From the NCBI GenBank assembly GCA_005881295.1, contig VBHS01000208.1:1-7990 (forward strand): DNA of 7,990 bases, read 5' to 3'. How positions within the stretch are numbered: the first letter of the stretch is position 1; every line of letters begins with the position of its first letter. The notes beneath the pieces were generated by a model. It saw only the letters and a list, made by a program, of their open reading frames with translations, had not been told where the DNA came from and did not search any database. The stretch comes from Chloroflexota bacterium. GTDB taxonomy: Bacteria > Chloroflexota > Ktedonobacteria > Ktedonobacterales > Ktedonobacteraceae. Shown one piece after another: positions 1 through 4,906 of this stretch. Both the position numbers and the translations under genes were made by a program.

Positions 1-1188
1 CTCGCGTTCCTGCTCGAGATTATACTCGGGCGCTGGCTGGGATGTCGTGGCACTGGCGTCCCCATCCCCATTCGCTGTTGGTTGACTTTCCTGTTCGCCG
101 TGGTCCGTCCCTTGCTGTGCAGCATAAGGTGGTTGTGGCGGCACTGGCGGCACACCATGTGGCGGTGCTGGTGGCGTTGGCGGCTTTGGTGGCGGTGGTG
201 TCTTTGGCACTCCGAGATTACTCACGGCCCGTTCCACAGCTTCAAGCGCACCACTTATCCCTTCGGAGGCGGCGCGGCGTGCCTGTTCTTTGATGCGATC
301 CAGCCGCTCGGGGTCGAGCCGCCACTCGCGATCGTTGAAACGAACGTTGATACGAGATGCTCGCTCGTTGGCACGGCGTGTCTGCTCCTCGGCTTTGCGT
401 TGCGCGCGACGCGCCTGCTCCTCGGCTTTGCGGGCAATAGAATCGGCAATATCGGCTCCCTGGGACCAGCTTGCTTCGCTGAAAGCCGCGGCTATCTCGC
501 GGCTCAATTCCTGGCCTAGCTTGCTCATCTCAAGTCCAAAGCTGGACATCTCACGTCCAAATTCATCCCATCCCCAGGAGCCACTCGTGCTGCTGGAATT
601 ACGCGGATCACCACCGCCGCGCAGCGCCAGGTCACCGCCGACGTTCAATTCGAGGTGAGCTGCGCCATCCCCGTAGTTCAGACTGATCATCTTCCCACTC
701 CTGCTGGCAATGATAGAACGGCCACTGATATCACCCCCGACGTTGGCTTGAATGCTCAAATTCGGGTTGTCCGGTAATACAACGACGGCGTCGCCACCGA
801 CGTTCAGGCGTGCGCGGCTATCAACCGGAAAAGCGGCCTGCAGCGAAAGATCTCCCCCGACGCTGCCAACCTCTATGCTGGCCTGTAATCCCTTCAAAGA
901 CGCATCCCCTCCGATGCGACCGACCTGTACGTTGCCGCCAACGCCACTGAAGCTGACATCACCGCCGATATATCCCAGTTCGGCATCACCCTGTACATCA
1001 CGCAGCGAGCAGTCGCCGCCCGCGTTGCCAAGCTGTATATAAGCGGCGCCACTGACACTCAAGTCGCTGCCAACATTACCAATTGTGATGCCGGTGCGCG
1101 CGCTCCCTTTGATTTCGCAGTCACCACCGACGACACCACAGCGCAATGCAGTCGCTATTTCCTCCGACTGATGTTCTCCAGCCCAGCG
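1..1188 (-). CDS. GGD-repeat beta-helix-like (DUF4097-type) protein, 3' part, second frame, runs off left edge
   Basis: From 1188 down to base 1 this minus frame has no stop, and it continues the protein started at 1505 after a net -1 shift. It opens with EEIATALRCGVVGGDC and carries about ten GGD/GSD/QGD turns spaced by roughly 20 residues (for example VGGDCEIKGS, IGGDVSFSGV, VGGDLSLQAA). This pattern is typical of DUF4097/adhesin-like right-handed beta-helices. Then come a Ser/Gly linker (about 565-620), an amphipathic heptad stretch with FGxEMS repeats (about 520-565), a charged Arg/Glu helix with an 11-residue repeat (about 340-440), and a Pro-rich tail (PPPPKPPTPPAPP, about 165-200) before an acidic, Gln-rich end at the edge. 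Related proteins often finish with a SHOCT-like helix pair, and the sequence stops where one could begin. There is no signal peptide or membrane segment. An independent TTG start at 1146 is possible but poorly spaced from a GGAGG. The function is not established; an envelope-stress or scaffold role is inferred from LiaX-like proteins. Confidence 0.72.
382..432 (-). repeat. Tandem 33-nt unit encoding an 11-residue charged helix repeat
   Basis: The 18-base string CTGCTCCTCGGCTTTGCG occurs at 382-399 and again at 415-432, offset by exactly 33 nt. In the minus frame this gives RKAEEQARRAQ followed by RKAEEQTRRAN. The 11-residue period is a hendecad, which suggests a long helix or right-handed coiled coil between the beta-helix and the Pro-rich tail of the GGD-repeat protein. 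Confidence 0.75.
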
Positions 1189-1505
1189 TCACCGCTGACA
1201 TTCTTGATCGTGGCATCGCCAGCGATGCTCTCTAATTCGACTCGTCGTATCCCCTCAATCGCTACGTCACCTTTGACGTTTGATGATTTGATGCCTGCGT
1301 CTTCAGGCATTATCAGCTTGATATCTCTGTCGCAATCGATGATGGTGAGTGTGTCACCTTCCGGGTGGATACCTGCAAGAGTTCCATGGCCCTCAGTCTC
1401 AACGCTGATTGCCTGTTCTTTCCAGGTACGCACACTCAAGTCGCCACCAATACGTGTGATGATTACTCGTGGTGCCTTGCCAACTGAAAATGTTTGTTGG
1501 GCCAT
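1155..1505 (-). CDS. GGD-repeat beta-helix-like (DUF4097-type) protein, 5' part, ends at a frameshift
   Basis: This reading frame encodes 116 residues beginning MAQQTFSVGKAPRVIITRI. An in-frame ATG at 1517 also exists, but GGAGG at 1511-1515 lies 5 nt upstream of the ATG at 1505 and inside the longer version, so 1505 is chosen. The sequence shows the start of a GD-turn beta-helix: IGGDLSVRTW, VKGDVAIEGI, IAGDATIKNV, VSGDAGLENI, each about 20 residues apart. The frame ends at TAG (1157-1155) after NISRRK, while homologous repeats continue in the next frame with no gap in the repeat rhythm. The full protein is therefore one gene whose frame changes between 1157 and 1188. It is the third gene of the DUF2089/SHOCT-like operon, 33 nt after the SHOCT-like gene. 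Three readings fit: a real one-base deletion, a base-calling error, or a programmed -1 event at the AGGAAATAG region. Confidence 0.75.
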   Translation of the reverse strand: MAQQTFSVGKAPRVIITRIGGDLSVRTWKEQAISVETEGHGTLAGIHPEGDTLTIIDCDRDIKLIMPEDAGIKSSNVKGDVAIEGIRRVELESIAGDATIKNVSGDAGLENISRRK

Positions 1506-1538
1506 TGAATCCTCCATATGTAATGCTATCTCTGTTCG

Positions 1539-1907
1539 CTACTCGGCGAAAATCTCTATACGTTCTCCCTCTTCCAGGTCCTGTAGATCAAGTAGCCGGC
1601 CAGTGGCACCGCTTTCACTGGCGCGCAGCAAGTCTTCAAGTGCGCTGCCGCGAATCTGTGGTACCAGTCGTGTTCCCAGGCGCAGGCCGACCTCTATGAG
1701 GCTCACGGGAATGGTCACGGTGGCTTTCTGCCGGTTGGTAGCCAGGTTCGTCACACGCACCCGCACTGTGCGTTTACGCCTGCTTTCGTTAATGGGATCT
1801 TGCTGCGAATCGAGTGTATCCAATAAGCGTGCGGCTTCTTCAGCTGTCACTTTGCCCGCTTCGACAAGGTGCAGTATTCGGTTGCGCTCATCGGTTGAGG
1901 CTGCCAT
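1539..1907 (-). CDS. SHOCT-like domain protein (YvlB/LiaX N-terminal type)
   Basis: The 122-residue product has two parts. Residues 6-33 (DERNRILHLVEAGKVTAEE...LLDTLD) form the two-helix SHOCT-like unit found at the N-terminus of YvlB/LiaX proteins and at the ends of many DUF4097 proteins. Residues 47-122 are a predicted alpha/beta region with basic strands (TVRVRVTNLATNRQ), a hydrophobic segment (VTIPVSLIEVGLRLG) too short and polar for a clear membrane helix, and an acidic C-terminus (DLEEGERIEIFAE). There is no signal peptide, so a cytoplasmic location is likely. The start ATG at 1907 lies 4 nt after the upstream stop, with AAGGG (1916-1920) 8 nt before it, so translation is probably coupled to the DUF2089-type gene. 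No catalytic motif is seen. A role as a small oligomerising or partner-binding protein for the GGD-repeat product is inferred from operon position. Confidence 0.75.
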   Translation of the reverse strand: MAASTDERNRILHLVEAGKVTAEEAARLLDTLDSQQDPINESRRKRTVRVRVTNLATNRQKATVTIPVSLIEVGLRLGTRLVPQIRGSALEDLLRASESGATGRLLDLQDLEEGERIEIFAE

Positions 1908-1911
1908 CCAT

Positions 1912-2271
1912 TTAACCCTTCATCAAGCGCATTGCCTCTTCTACGCTGATCTCTTTAGAGGCAAGGCGGTCGAGAATGGCGCGGCGATCAGCACGTCCAT
2001 CGTTTTCAGGTGCGCCACCAAGCGCGGTAACAATTTCGTCCAGGCGGCTGCGCGCAGTATTGTAGGCAACATCCATTTCAGCGGCTAATTTTTGAATGTT
2101 GCCGCGATACTTGACCAGCATCTCGACAAAGTCAAGTTGCTCGCGAGAGAGACGGCCAATCCACCCCAGGCTGAATTGTCCCTCGATGACGATACCGCTA
2201 TCGGGACATTCAAGCCTGGTGACGATCAGTTCACCGCCACTCACAGGGTCTTTCGTAATCAGTTGATGCAT
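1912..2271 (-). CDS. DUF2089-type HTH protein with degenerate zinc ribbon; probable operon regulator
   Basis: The 119-residue protein matches the DUF2089 layout. It has a short N-terminal ribbon region (residues 8-26, DPVSGGELIVTRLECPDSG), the typical linker VIEGQFSLGWIGRLSREQLDFVE (28-50), then a helix-turn-helix (about 57-84, RGNIQKLAAEMDVAYNTARSRLDE). A C-terminal SHOCT-like helix pair follows (96-117, RRAILDRLASKEISVEEAMRLM). Family members usually have two CPxCG-like knuckles. Here the first is DPVSG and the second CPDSG, leaving only Cys22, so zinc binding is unlikely. The start ATG at 2271 has AAGGAG (2279-2284) 7 nt upstream. It is the first gene of the operon, with a palindrome at 2289-2311 next to the ribosome binding site, so autoregulation is plausible but inferred. 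DNA binding by DUF2089 proteins is predicted from the HTH rather than broadly demonstrated. Confidence 0.82.
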   Translation of the reverse strand: MHQLITKDPVSGGELIVTRLECPDSGIVIEGQFSLGWIGRLSREQLDFVEMLVKYRGNIQKLAAEMDVAYNTARSRLDEIVTALGGAPENDGRADRRAILDRLASKEISVEEAMRLMKG

Positions 2272-2288
2272 GCATGTACTCCTTTGTG

Positions 2289-2311
2289 GAGATATCTAAC
2301 AGTGATATCTC
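2289..2311. promoter_or_regulatory. 8-7-8 perfect palindrome, candidate operator or leader hairpin
   Basis: GAGATATC (2289-2296) and GATATCTC (2304-2311) are exact reverse complements separated by 7 nt. The palindrome ends 4 nt upstream of the AAGGAG ribosome binding site of the DUF2089-type gene. The arm spacing (about 15 bp centre to centre) could suit a dimeric HTH protein. In RNA it would be a modest, AU-rich 8-bp stem close to the ribosome binding site. No second copy was noticed in the window. Confidence 0.5.
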
Positions 2312-2490
2312 TCTTCTAAATGCCGATGTCACCAATTCAGGGTACCTGTGAAGGATACCCTTACGTTTCAATGAAGCGTCGCCGGTTCTCCAATAATAGG
2401 CCTCTTTAAGAAGCATCAATGTTTGAACGTTTCGCCAGGTGCCTGGTCAATATCTGTTTGAATTTGGTGTTTATCGTTAACCACATGGTA

Positions 2491-2520
2491 ATATTAGCAT
2501 ATATCAGTAAAATTTGTCAA
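2491..2520 (-). promoter_or_regulatory. Sigma-A-type promoter for the DUF2089/SHOCT/GGD-repeat operon
   Basis: On the minus strand a perfect TTGACA (2520-2515) is followed after 18 nt by TAATAT (2496-2491), preceded by TGC, giving an extended -10 of the TGN form. The surroundings are strongly AT-rich. The predicted start of transcription is near 2484, leaving an untranslated leader of about 210 nt before the ATG at 2271. A second, weaker candidate (TTGATG and TATTAT with a 15-nt spacer, near 2393-2420) would shorten the leader. Confidence 0.65.
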
Positions 2521-2646
2521 TATATTTGGTGATAAGCTTCAAATTGTTGGAGAAAATTTTACAGGTTGACAGAGAAAACAATCGAGTCTGAAGCAAGGGC
2601 GACCGCGAGAATCGTCATGGTTCCTCTGTCCCCTTGTGGTTCTGTC

Positions 2647-2740
2647 CTACTCAGCCTCGTTAATGCGATAGATGTGCTTGAGCTGTGTGGCCTTGCGGAG
2701 CATAATACTCACGCCACAGTAGCGTGTCTCAGCAAGCTCG
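2647..2740 (-). pseudogene. Duplicated 3' fragment of the OsmC-family gene
   Basis: This 94-nt stretch aligns without gaps to 3163-3256, the end of the intact OsmC gene, with 4 mismatches. Read on the minus strand it encodes ELAETRYCGVSIMLRKATQL and the rest of the tail through INEAE and TAG, including the second conserved cysteine. Only one residue differs from the intact copy (Arg for Gly), and the other three changes are silent, so this was probably once a functional paralogue or a recent copy. It has no 5' part: the homology stops at 2740, where alcohol dehydrogenase sequence on the other strand begins. Confidence 0.85.
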
Positions 2741-2959
2741 GTGCCTTTTGGGGCCGCTTTTGCCAAGGCATTGACCTTCAAGATGGGACAGACGCATGTG
2801 CACCGCTACTTGCGCCCATTGCTTGAGCGCATTCAGCGAGGCGAGATCGATCCCTCGTTCGTTATCACTCACCGCTTGAGCCTGGAAGAGGCGCCTAGTG
2901 GCTACGACATTTTCAAACACAAAGAGGATGAGTGTATCAAAGTCGTGCTTAAACCGTAA
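2741..2959 (+). pseudogene. C-terminal fragment of a zinc-dependent alcohol dehydrogenase
   Basis: The plus strand encodes 72 residues starting VPFGAAFAKALTFKMGQTHV and ending in CIKVVLKP and TAA. Features typical of the medium-chain zinc ADH C-terminus (formaldehyde dehydrogenase-like, threonine dehydrogenase-related group) are the KMGQTHVHRYLRPLLE segment, PSFVITHRLSLEEAP and the YDIF..KEDECIKVVLKP end. A complete enzyme is about 350-400 residues, so the catalytic-zinc domain, structural-zinc loop and most of the Rossmann fold are missing. Family similarity begins almost exactly at 2741, where the OsmC fragment ends. A GTG codon lies at 2741 but has no credible ribosome binding site. This is the only plus-strand coding remnant in the window. 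It is almost certainly non-functional, although the reading frame has stayed open. Confidence 0.85.
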
Positions 2960-2971
2960 TGTGGTCTATGC

Positions 2972-3162
2972 AACATGAGCCATCCCGAAATGTACCGACA
3001 GGCTTGAAGCGGTCATAGGCGCGAACTTAGGCCCCTCCTCAAGGGCGACCGCAAGGGATCGCCCCTACTATACACGGCTTCGCAAGCCGATGCGTGGTAT
3101 AGTAGGGGCGATCCCTTGCGGTCGCCCTGGCTCCTCAGCAAAAATTCGGGATGGCTCATGTT
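2972..3162. repeat. 18-bp inverted repeat pair enclosing a palindromic element
   Basis: AACATGAGCCATCCCGAA at 2972-2989 and its exact reverse complement at 3145-3162 enclose 155 nt. The left copy starts 12 nt after the ADH fragment's stop, and the right copy abuts the OsmC stop. Each convergent reading frame is therefore followed, in its own sense, by the same 18-base string. If the 89-bp palindromic element and one copy of its 7-bp flank are removed, the loop would be about 59 nt. It may be the ends of an older small element, a shared 3' terminator-like stem, or a product of inverted duplication. No clear target-site duplication was found outside the arms. Confidence 0.7.
3042..3130. mobile_element. 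MITE-like palindromic element with 32-bp arms and 7-bp flanking repeat
   Basis: The arms 3042-3073 and 3097-3128 are perfect reverse complements (32 bp, beginning AGGGCGACCGCAAGGGATCG). Between them lies a smaller stem, CGGCTT (3075-3080) and AAGCCG (3084-3089), with a 3-nt loop, plus an unpaired 7-nt segment. CTCCTCA occurs directly before the element (3035-3041) and again at 3131-3137, two bases after the right arm, as expected of a 7-bp target-site duplication. There is no coding capacity, so mobilisation would depend on a transposase elsewhere. As RNA it forms a very strong hairpin that could end transcription of the OsmC operon or protect its 3' end, although no long U-tract follows. Confidence 0.75.
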
Positions 3163-3579
3163 CTACTCAGCCTCGTTAATGCGATAGATGTGCTTGAGCT
3201 GCGTGGCCTTGCCGAGCATAATACTCACGCCACAGTAGCGCGTCTCAGCGAGCTCGATTGCCCTTTCCACCGACTGTGGGCGGACGTGGTGACCGGTAAT
3301 AATGTGTTCTGCCGTAATCTCCACGAATACCAGGGGGTGAACTGCTGCCCGTACTCCCTGGACGTGTATTTCGTAGTGCGTCACGTCTTCCTGCTTCTTC
3401 TGCAGGATGGAGATGATGCTGATGCCCGAGCAGCCCGCCAGGCTCGCCAGAAGCAATTCCATAGGACTAGCGCCAGAGTGATGCCCGCCATCGAGGGTGA
3501 CTGTGTGGCCGGTACCTGTCGCGATATTGAAAGATTGGCCAGCACCATATGTCGCCTGGATATTCATTGTCTCTGCCAT
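3163..3579 (-). CDS. OsmC/Ohr-family peroxiredoxin-like protein
   Basis: The 138-residue protein has the OsmC fold signature: an N-terminal beta hairpin, the conserved helix SPMELLLASLAGC with the peroxidatic-type Cys50, and the second cysteine in YCGVSIML at Cys116. Glu41 and the HHSGASP loop match active-site surroundings of the family. Characterised members reduce organic or inorganic peroxides with a cysteine pair in the cytoplasm, but many YhfA-like members have no proven substrate, so the specific substrate is unknown. The start ATG at 3579 has an AGGAAAGGA sequence 11 nt upstream, a slightly long spacing. A second ATG four codons in has only a weak GCAGAG before it. The gene lies 52 nt after the MBL-fold gene and is the last gene of the minus-strand operon. 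Its 3' end is duplicated at 2647-2740, and its stop touches an inverted repeat. Confidence 0.9.
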   Translation of the reverse strand: MAETMNIQATYGAGQSFNIATGTGHTVTLDGGHHSGASPMELLLASLAGCSGISIISILQKKQEDVTHYEIHVQGVRAAVHPLVFVEITAEHIITGHHVRPQSVERAIELAETRYCGVSIMLGKATQLKHIYRINEAE

Positions 3580-3631
3580 GATATTAATAATCCTTTCCTG
3601 TTTTTGTGCTACGGTGGGTTTGGCTCCATAA

Positions 3632-4363
3632 TCAAATTACGAAAGACATCAAATCTCTTCCAACCAGGATTGTCCCCCGGTACCCGGCACCGGCGGCCTG
3701 GGCTTGTAACTGCTTCGCATCAATTTCTCTGTAGAGGTGCGAGCACACAATTGTCTTGGCTTGAGAGGAGACCGCCAATTGCACAATCTCTCTATCTTCG
3801 ATATGACCCGAATCGATGATGGCGAGATCAACGTCGCGCAGGAAGGCTATCTCATCATCGTGAAAGTGGGAGTCACCAGTGACGGCGTAGCGTTTGCCAT
3901 TCCACGTAAAGCCCAGGCCATGATTGCCGGCCGGCGGCAAGCTGACGAAATCGAAGCGATGGGAGCCTATCTCAAACTGCTGCTGTGTAATTTCGTGTAC
4001 GACAATCTTGTACGAGGGCTGTTGCAGACTGCCAGGGCCAAAGACCTGCAGCAGGCCATCGATAATCTTCTGTACACCCGTTGGCCCATAAATATGAATA
4101 TCTGTCGTGCGAGGGTCTCTCTGCGACCATGCTCCTGCCTGCAGAAATGAGATGATATCCGATACATGATCGGGGTGGAAGTGGGAGAGCACGATATGCT
4201 CCAACTGGTTGTGCCGGACGCCCGCCTCCAGTAGTCGTTGCACTACGCCATGGCCACAGTCGAAGAGCACATACATGCCCTCTAAATCCAGCAAGACGCT
4301 GGATGCGCGCCGCTCGACTTCAATCTGGCATGTTCCCGTGCCTAAAAGCGTGATGGTGGACAT
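3632..4363 (-). CDS. MBL-fold metallo-hydrolase (RNase Z-like)
   Basis: The 243-residue protein carries a full two-metal beta-lactamase-fold set: HFHPDH at 61-66 (His61, His63, Asp65, His66), His148 in AGNHGLG, Asp164 in GDSHFHDD and His209 in CSHLYRE. The N-terminal LLGTGTCQ strand-turn and the FDCGHGVVQRLLEAG segment (34-48) resemble the RNase Z/ElaC and related short MBL group. The long exosite arm of true RNase Z is not apparent, so tRNA 3' processing is not claimed; a phosphodiesterase or small-ester hydrolase is equally possible. It is predicted to be cytoplasmic, with no signal peptide. The start ATG at 4363 follows the SDR stop by 18 nt, with only a weak AAGAAG upstream, which suggests coupled translation in the operon. 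Confidence 0.88.
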   Translation of the reverse strand: MSTITLLGTGTCQIEVERRASSVLLDLEGMYVLFDCGHGVVQRLLEAGVRHNQLEHIVLSHFHPDHVSDIISFLQAGAWSQRDPRTTDIHIYGPTGVQKIIDGLLQVFGPGSLQQPSYKIVVHEITQQQFEIGSHRFDFVSLPPAGNHGLGFTWNGKRYAVTGDSHFHDDEIAFLRDVDLAIIDSGHIEDREIVQLAVSSQAKTIVCSHLYREIDAKQLQAQAAGAGYRGTILVGRDLMSFVI

Positions 4364-4381
4364 GGTTTTTTCTTCTTTTAT

Positions 4382-4906
4382 TTATGGCCAGCTCGTCTCC
4401 ATCATGGGGGTGATAATCACCTCCTGCAGAGCCGACTCGGGGGGAACCTGTGTCGCGAAGACGATCACCCTTGCCACGTTGGCCGGGTCTTGCAGGTTCT
4501 GCTGCTCCGGCATAGGGATACCCTGTTCGGTGAAACGATCAAAGAAGTGCGTGCGCATGCCGCCGGGGATAATCGTCGTCACGCGGATGCCATCGGCTCG
4601 CCCCTCGACGCCAAGCCCGCGGCTGAAGCCGACCAGCCCCCACTTAGAGGCATGGTAAGCTGAGGCGTTTGCCCAGGCGCGGGTCGCAGCCGTCGATGCG
4701 ACATTGATGATATGGCCTGAGTGTTGCCGTCGCATAAGCGGTAGCGCCGCCTTTGCCAGCAGAAATGGCCCGCGCAGGTTGACATTGATCACCTGGTCCC
4801 ATTGCTCAATGGTCATCTCATCGACGGAGAGCGCCGTTGCTTCCCCGAGGCCACTTCCTGCCCCTGTCACCAGGGCTACTTTCCCTTGTAGGGGGTTATC
4901 GTTCAT
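4382..4906 (-). CDS. SDR-family oxidoreductase with internal in-frame deletion
   Basis: The 174-residue product keeps both ends of a classical short-chain dehydrogenase. It has the nucleotide-binding TGAGSGLG (14-21), NVNLRG (41-46), the catalytic serine region INVAST (Ser71), YHASK (Tyr84, Lys88) and PGGMRT after the fold core. Family members are usually about 240-255 residues. Here ATAL (residues 23-26) runs straight into SVDEMTIEQWDQ, which normally lies about 70 residues further on. Missing are strands 2-4, the acidic residue that selects NAD or NADP, and the NNAG motif, so a normal cofactor pocket is unlikely. The frame is intact, which argues for a clean deletion near 4828. The start ATG overlaps the preceding GT2 stop as ATGA, with GGGAGG (4913-4918) 7 nt before it. 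It may be treated as a probable pseudogene that is still translated. Confidence 0.85.
   Translation of the reverse strand: MNDNPLQGKVALVTGAGSGLGEATALSVDEMTIEQWDQVINVNLRGPFLLAKAALPLMRRQHSGHIINVASTAATRAWANASAYHASKWGLVGFSRGLGVEGRADGIRVTTIIPGGMRTHFFDRFTEQGIPMPEQQNLQDPANVARVIVFATQVPPESALQEVIITPMMETSWP

Larger units (their letters stand above)
2272..2646. other. Intergenic region: promoter, long leader and two dyads, no gene seen
   Basis: No convincing coding sequence is present. From left to right it holds the ribosome binding site and palindrome of the DUF2089-type gene, a second imperfect dyad (AGGGTA at 2339-2344 and TACCCT at 2356-2361), a short CCAGG-TG-CCTGG palindrome (2435-2446), an AT-rich promoter segment (about 2465-2560), and an unassigned GC-richer stretch (2560-2646). 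That stretch leads into the duplicated OsmC tail and shares CAAGGGCGACCGC (2594-2606) with the end of the palindromic element at 3042-3130. Confidence 0.6.

Noticed and set aside
42..658. Three overlapping plus-strand open frames at the left edge
   Set aside because: Their residues (Trp/Arg, Ala/Val or Ser/Arg runs) come from the antisense of the Pro-rich tail and Arg/Glu helix of the GGD-repeat gene.
1171..2088. Long plus-strand open frame of 305 codons
   Set aside because: It lies antisense to three minus-strand genes with recognisable domains, has Ser/Arg-rich low-complexity content and no ribosome binding site; it is a mirror of real coding sequence.
2339..2361. AGGGTA/TACCCT dyad as a second operator
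   Set aside because: The arms are only 6 bp with an 11-nt spacer, short enough to arise by chance; listed only as part of the leader.
2566..2826. Plus-strand open frame of 86 codons over the duplicated OsmC tail
   Set aside because: Most of it is antisense to the OsmC fragment and then out of frame with the ADH remnant, so it has no independent support.
3042..3130. Palindromic repeat considered as a CRISPR unit or a Rho-independent terminator
   Set aside because: It occurs once with no spacers, and the arms are far longer than a terminator stem with no strong U-tract after them; a mobile palindrome fits better, though it may still stop transcription.
3151..3819. Plus-strand open frame of 222 codons across the OsmC and MBL genes
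   Set aside because: It is antisense to two well-supported genes, spans their gap, and shows no domain.
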